DNA of 13,779 nt from an uncultured Bacteroidales bacterium (GTDB lineage Bacteria; Bacteroidota; Bacteroidia; Bacteroidales; ML635J-15): contig CALDKB010000018.1 in NCBI GenBank assembly GCA_937899245.1, positions 1 to 13,779 of the forward strand, in the 5' to 3' direction. Below, in pieces: positions 12,978-13,779 of this stretch (position 1 is the first letter of the stretch; every line of letters begins with the position of its first letter). The position numbers and the translations under genes were made by a program. The notes below the pieces were generated by a model. It saw nothing but the letters and a program-made list of their open reading frames with translations. It searched no databases and was not told where the DNA came from.

Positions 12978-13779
12978 TGACTAACAAAGAACAGATTGCG
13001 GCAGACTTATTTTCGTCTTTCCAGGATTTTCAGAGCAATGCTCCTACGCCTGGAGGATCAGCTAATGCCAACAAGTACGTTGCCGATAAATTGGCTGATG
13101 CGATTGGTGATGGTATTGAACGTGGTTCTCGAATTAGTTTTAAAGGTGCAAAGACTGTTGCCGAAATAAACTATTTGCCGTCGGATCAAAAACAGGCTGG
13201 GGATATGTACTTGTGTACTACTTCCGGTAGGCTCGATGGTAAAAATCCTCTTGAAGTGAATGAAAATACGGCTGTAATTTGGGATGGTGTATCTTGGAGC
13301 AAATTTATCGAAATAGACTTGTCCGATTACTACACCAAGGCGGAAACCGACGCCCACATGGCCGCCGCCGTTTCTACTGAGGCAACCGCAAGGGCCGACG
13401 CGGACACGGCGCTAGGCGGACGCATAGACGCCGAGGCTACTGCAAGGGAAAACGCAGACGCTACGTTGCAAGGAAACCTTGATGCTGAGGAGACTGCTAG
13501 AGAGGAGGCTGATGCCACTCTCCAATCCAACATTGAATCCGAGGCGACGGAACGCGAGCAGGCGGACGGCGAACTACAGGCGCAGATTGACGCCATAAGC
13601 AGCAAGAGCGACGTTGTGGACGTGGTCGCGTCCTACGTCGAATTGGTTACCTACGATACTTCTGCGCTCGCCGACAACGACGTAATCAAGGTTCTCGCTG
13701 ACGAGACGCACGAGGACGCAATCGCATACTACAGGTGGAGCACGACCACGGAGGCGTGGAGCTTCATCGGCTCGCAGGG
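12977..13779 (+). CDS. Second tail fibre protein with coiled-coil repeats (3' end missing)
   Basis: An uninterrupted frame runs from ATG 12977 (TAATG overlap with the first fibre gene) to the window edge, giving 267 full codons. Residues 1-45 are an Ala/Asp-rich leader. Residues about 55-115 form a globular module with AGDMYLC and AVIWDGVSWSKF. The motif DYYTKAETD follows, widespread in phage fibres. Then come four 18-residue repeats (13376-13591), each of the form xEATAR-xADxxL-xxxID, a probable trimeric coiled coil. The last visible part, with SALADNDVIKVLADE and YYRWSTTTEAWSFIGS, is another globular module common in modular fibres and likely to recur beyond the window. The codons become strongly GC-rich from about 13325 (43 of 60 G or C at 13381-13440, against 25 of 60 at 13081-13140). 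Confidence 0.75.
   Translation, partial: MTNKEQIAADLFSSFQDFQSNAPTPGGSANANKYVADKLADAIGDGIERGSRISFKGAKTVAEINYLPSDQKQAGDMYLCTTSGRLDGKNPLEVNENTAVIWDGVSWSKFIEIDLSDYYTKAETDAHMAAAVSTEATARADADTALGGRIDAEATARENADATLQGNLDAEETAREEADATLQSNIESEATEREQADGELQAQIDAISSKSDVVDVVASYVELVTYDTSALADNDVIKVLADETHEDAIAYYRWSTTTEAWSFIGSQ
13376..13591 (+). repeat. Four tandem 54-bp (18-residue) repeats in the fibre gene
   Basis: Units lie at 13376-13429, 13430-13483, 13484-13537 and 13538-13591. At protein level each keeps E, a following AR or ER, AD and a hydrophobic residue, then I/L-D/E at its end. DNA identity between units is lower than protein similarity, so they are old or under recoding. The period of 18 residues (five turns of 3.6) suits a straight coiled coil. 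Confidence 0.8.

Noticed and set aside
1..13779. CRISPR array, insertion sequence, toxin-antitoxin or other defence cassette
   Set aside because: No regularly spaced direct repeats, no transposase motifs or terminal inverted repeats, and no gene pair other than structural phage genes were seen. The only gene with a possible defence role is the membrane protein at 4516-4938.

Overview
The window is a late structural-gene block of a contractile-tailed (myovirus-type) phage or prophage, and every gene lies on the + strand. The order after the capsid matches the Mu tail module: tail terminator, gp38-like small protein, sheath L, tube M, gp41-like chaperone, tape measure, N, P/gp44, gp45 spike, gp46, gp47, gp48, then fibres. 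The head end looks lambda-like (capsid E family, FII-like connector, U-like terminator), so this is a lambda-type head joined to a Mu-type tail. No integrase, transposase, lysis or replication gene lies inside the window, so prophage or free phage cannot be decided. The host is not named by any gene. The GC level near 50% in the core, the TATATT-like -10 boxes and codon use would fit a Fibrobacter-like bacterium, but this is a weak inference.

Layout: 3-707 capsid (5' cut off), 719-1072 connector, 1072-1659 terminator, 1656-1853 small DUF2635-like protein, 1850-3403 sheath, 3415-3792 tube. A 176-base gap (3793-3968) holds hairpins and a tRNA-like fold. 3969-4369 is the tail assembly chaperone pair; the second half is reached by a -1 frameshift at a T TTT TTA slippery site. 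4370-4515 holds a strong hairpin, a palindrome and a promoter. 4516-4938 is an AT-rich membrane-protein gene that looks like a moron. 4993-6684 is the tape measure, 6684-7910 N, 7907-8962 P/gp44, 8959-9507 spike, 9562-10017 gp46, 10007-11188 baseplate J/gp47, and 11188-12057 gp48 with an added N-terminal TIG-like domain. 12060-12977 is a fibre protein, and 12977 to the window end is a second, incomplete fibre protein with 18-residue repeats.

Most genes are translationally coupled (ATGA or TAATG overlaps) behind Shine-Dalgarno (SD) sites. Three genes break the pattern: the membrane protein, the tape measure and gp46. Each has a TATATT/TACATT box exactly 6 bases before its start codon and no usable SD, which predicts leaderless transcripts from internal promoters. 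Two of these three upstream blocks are diverged copies of one ~52-base module that begins at the stop codon of the preceding gene. Together with the tRNA-like fold and the frameshift site, these are the least ordinary parts of the window.
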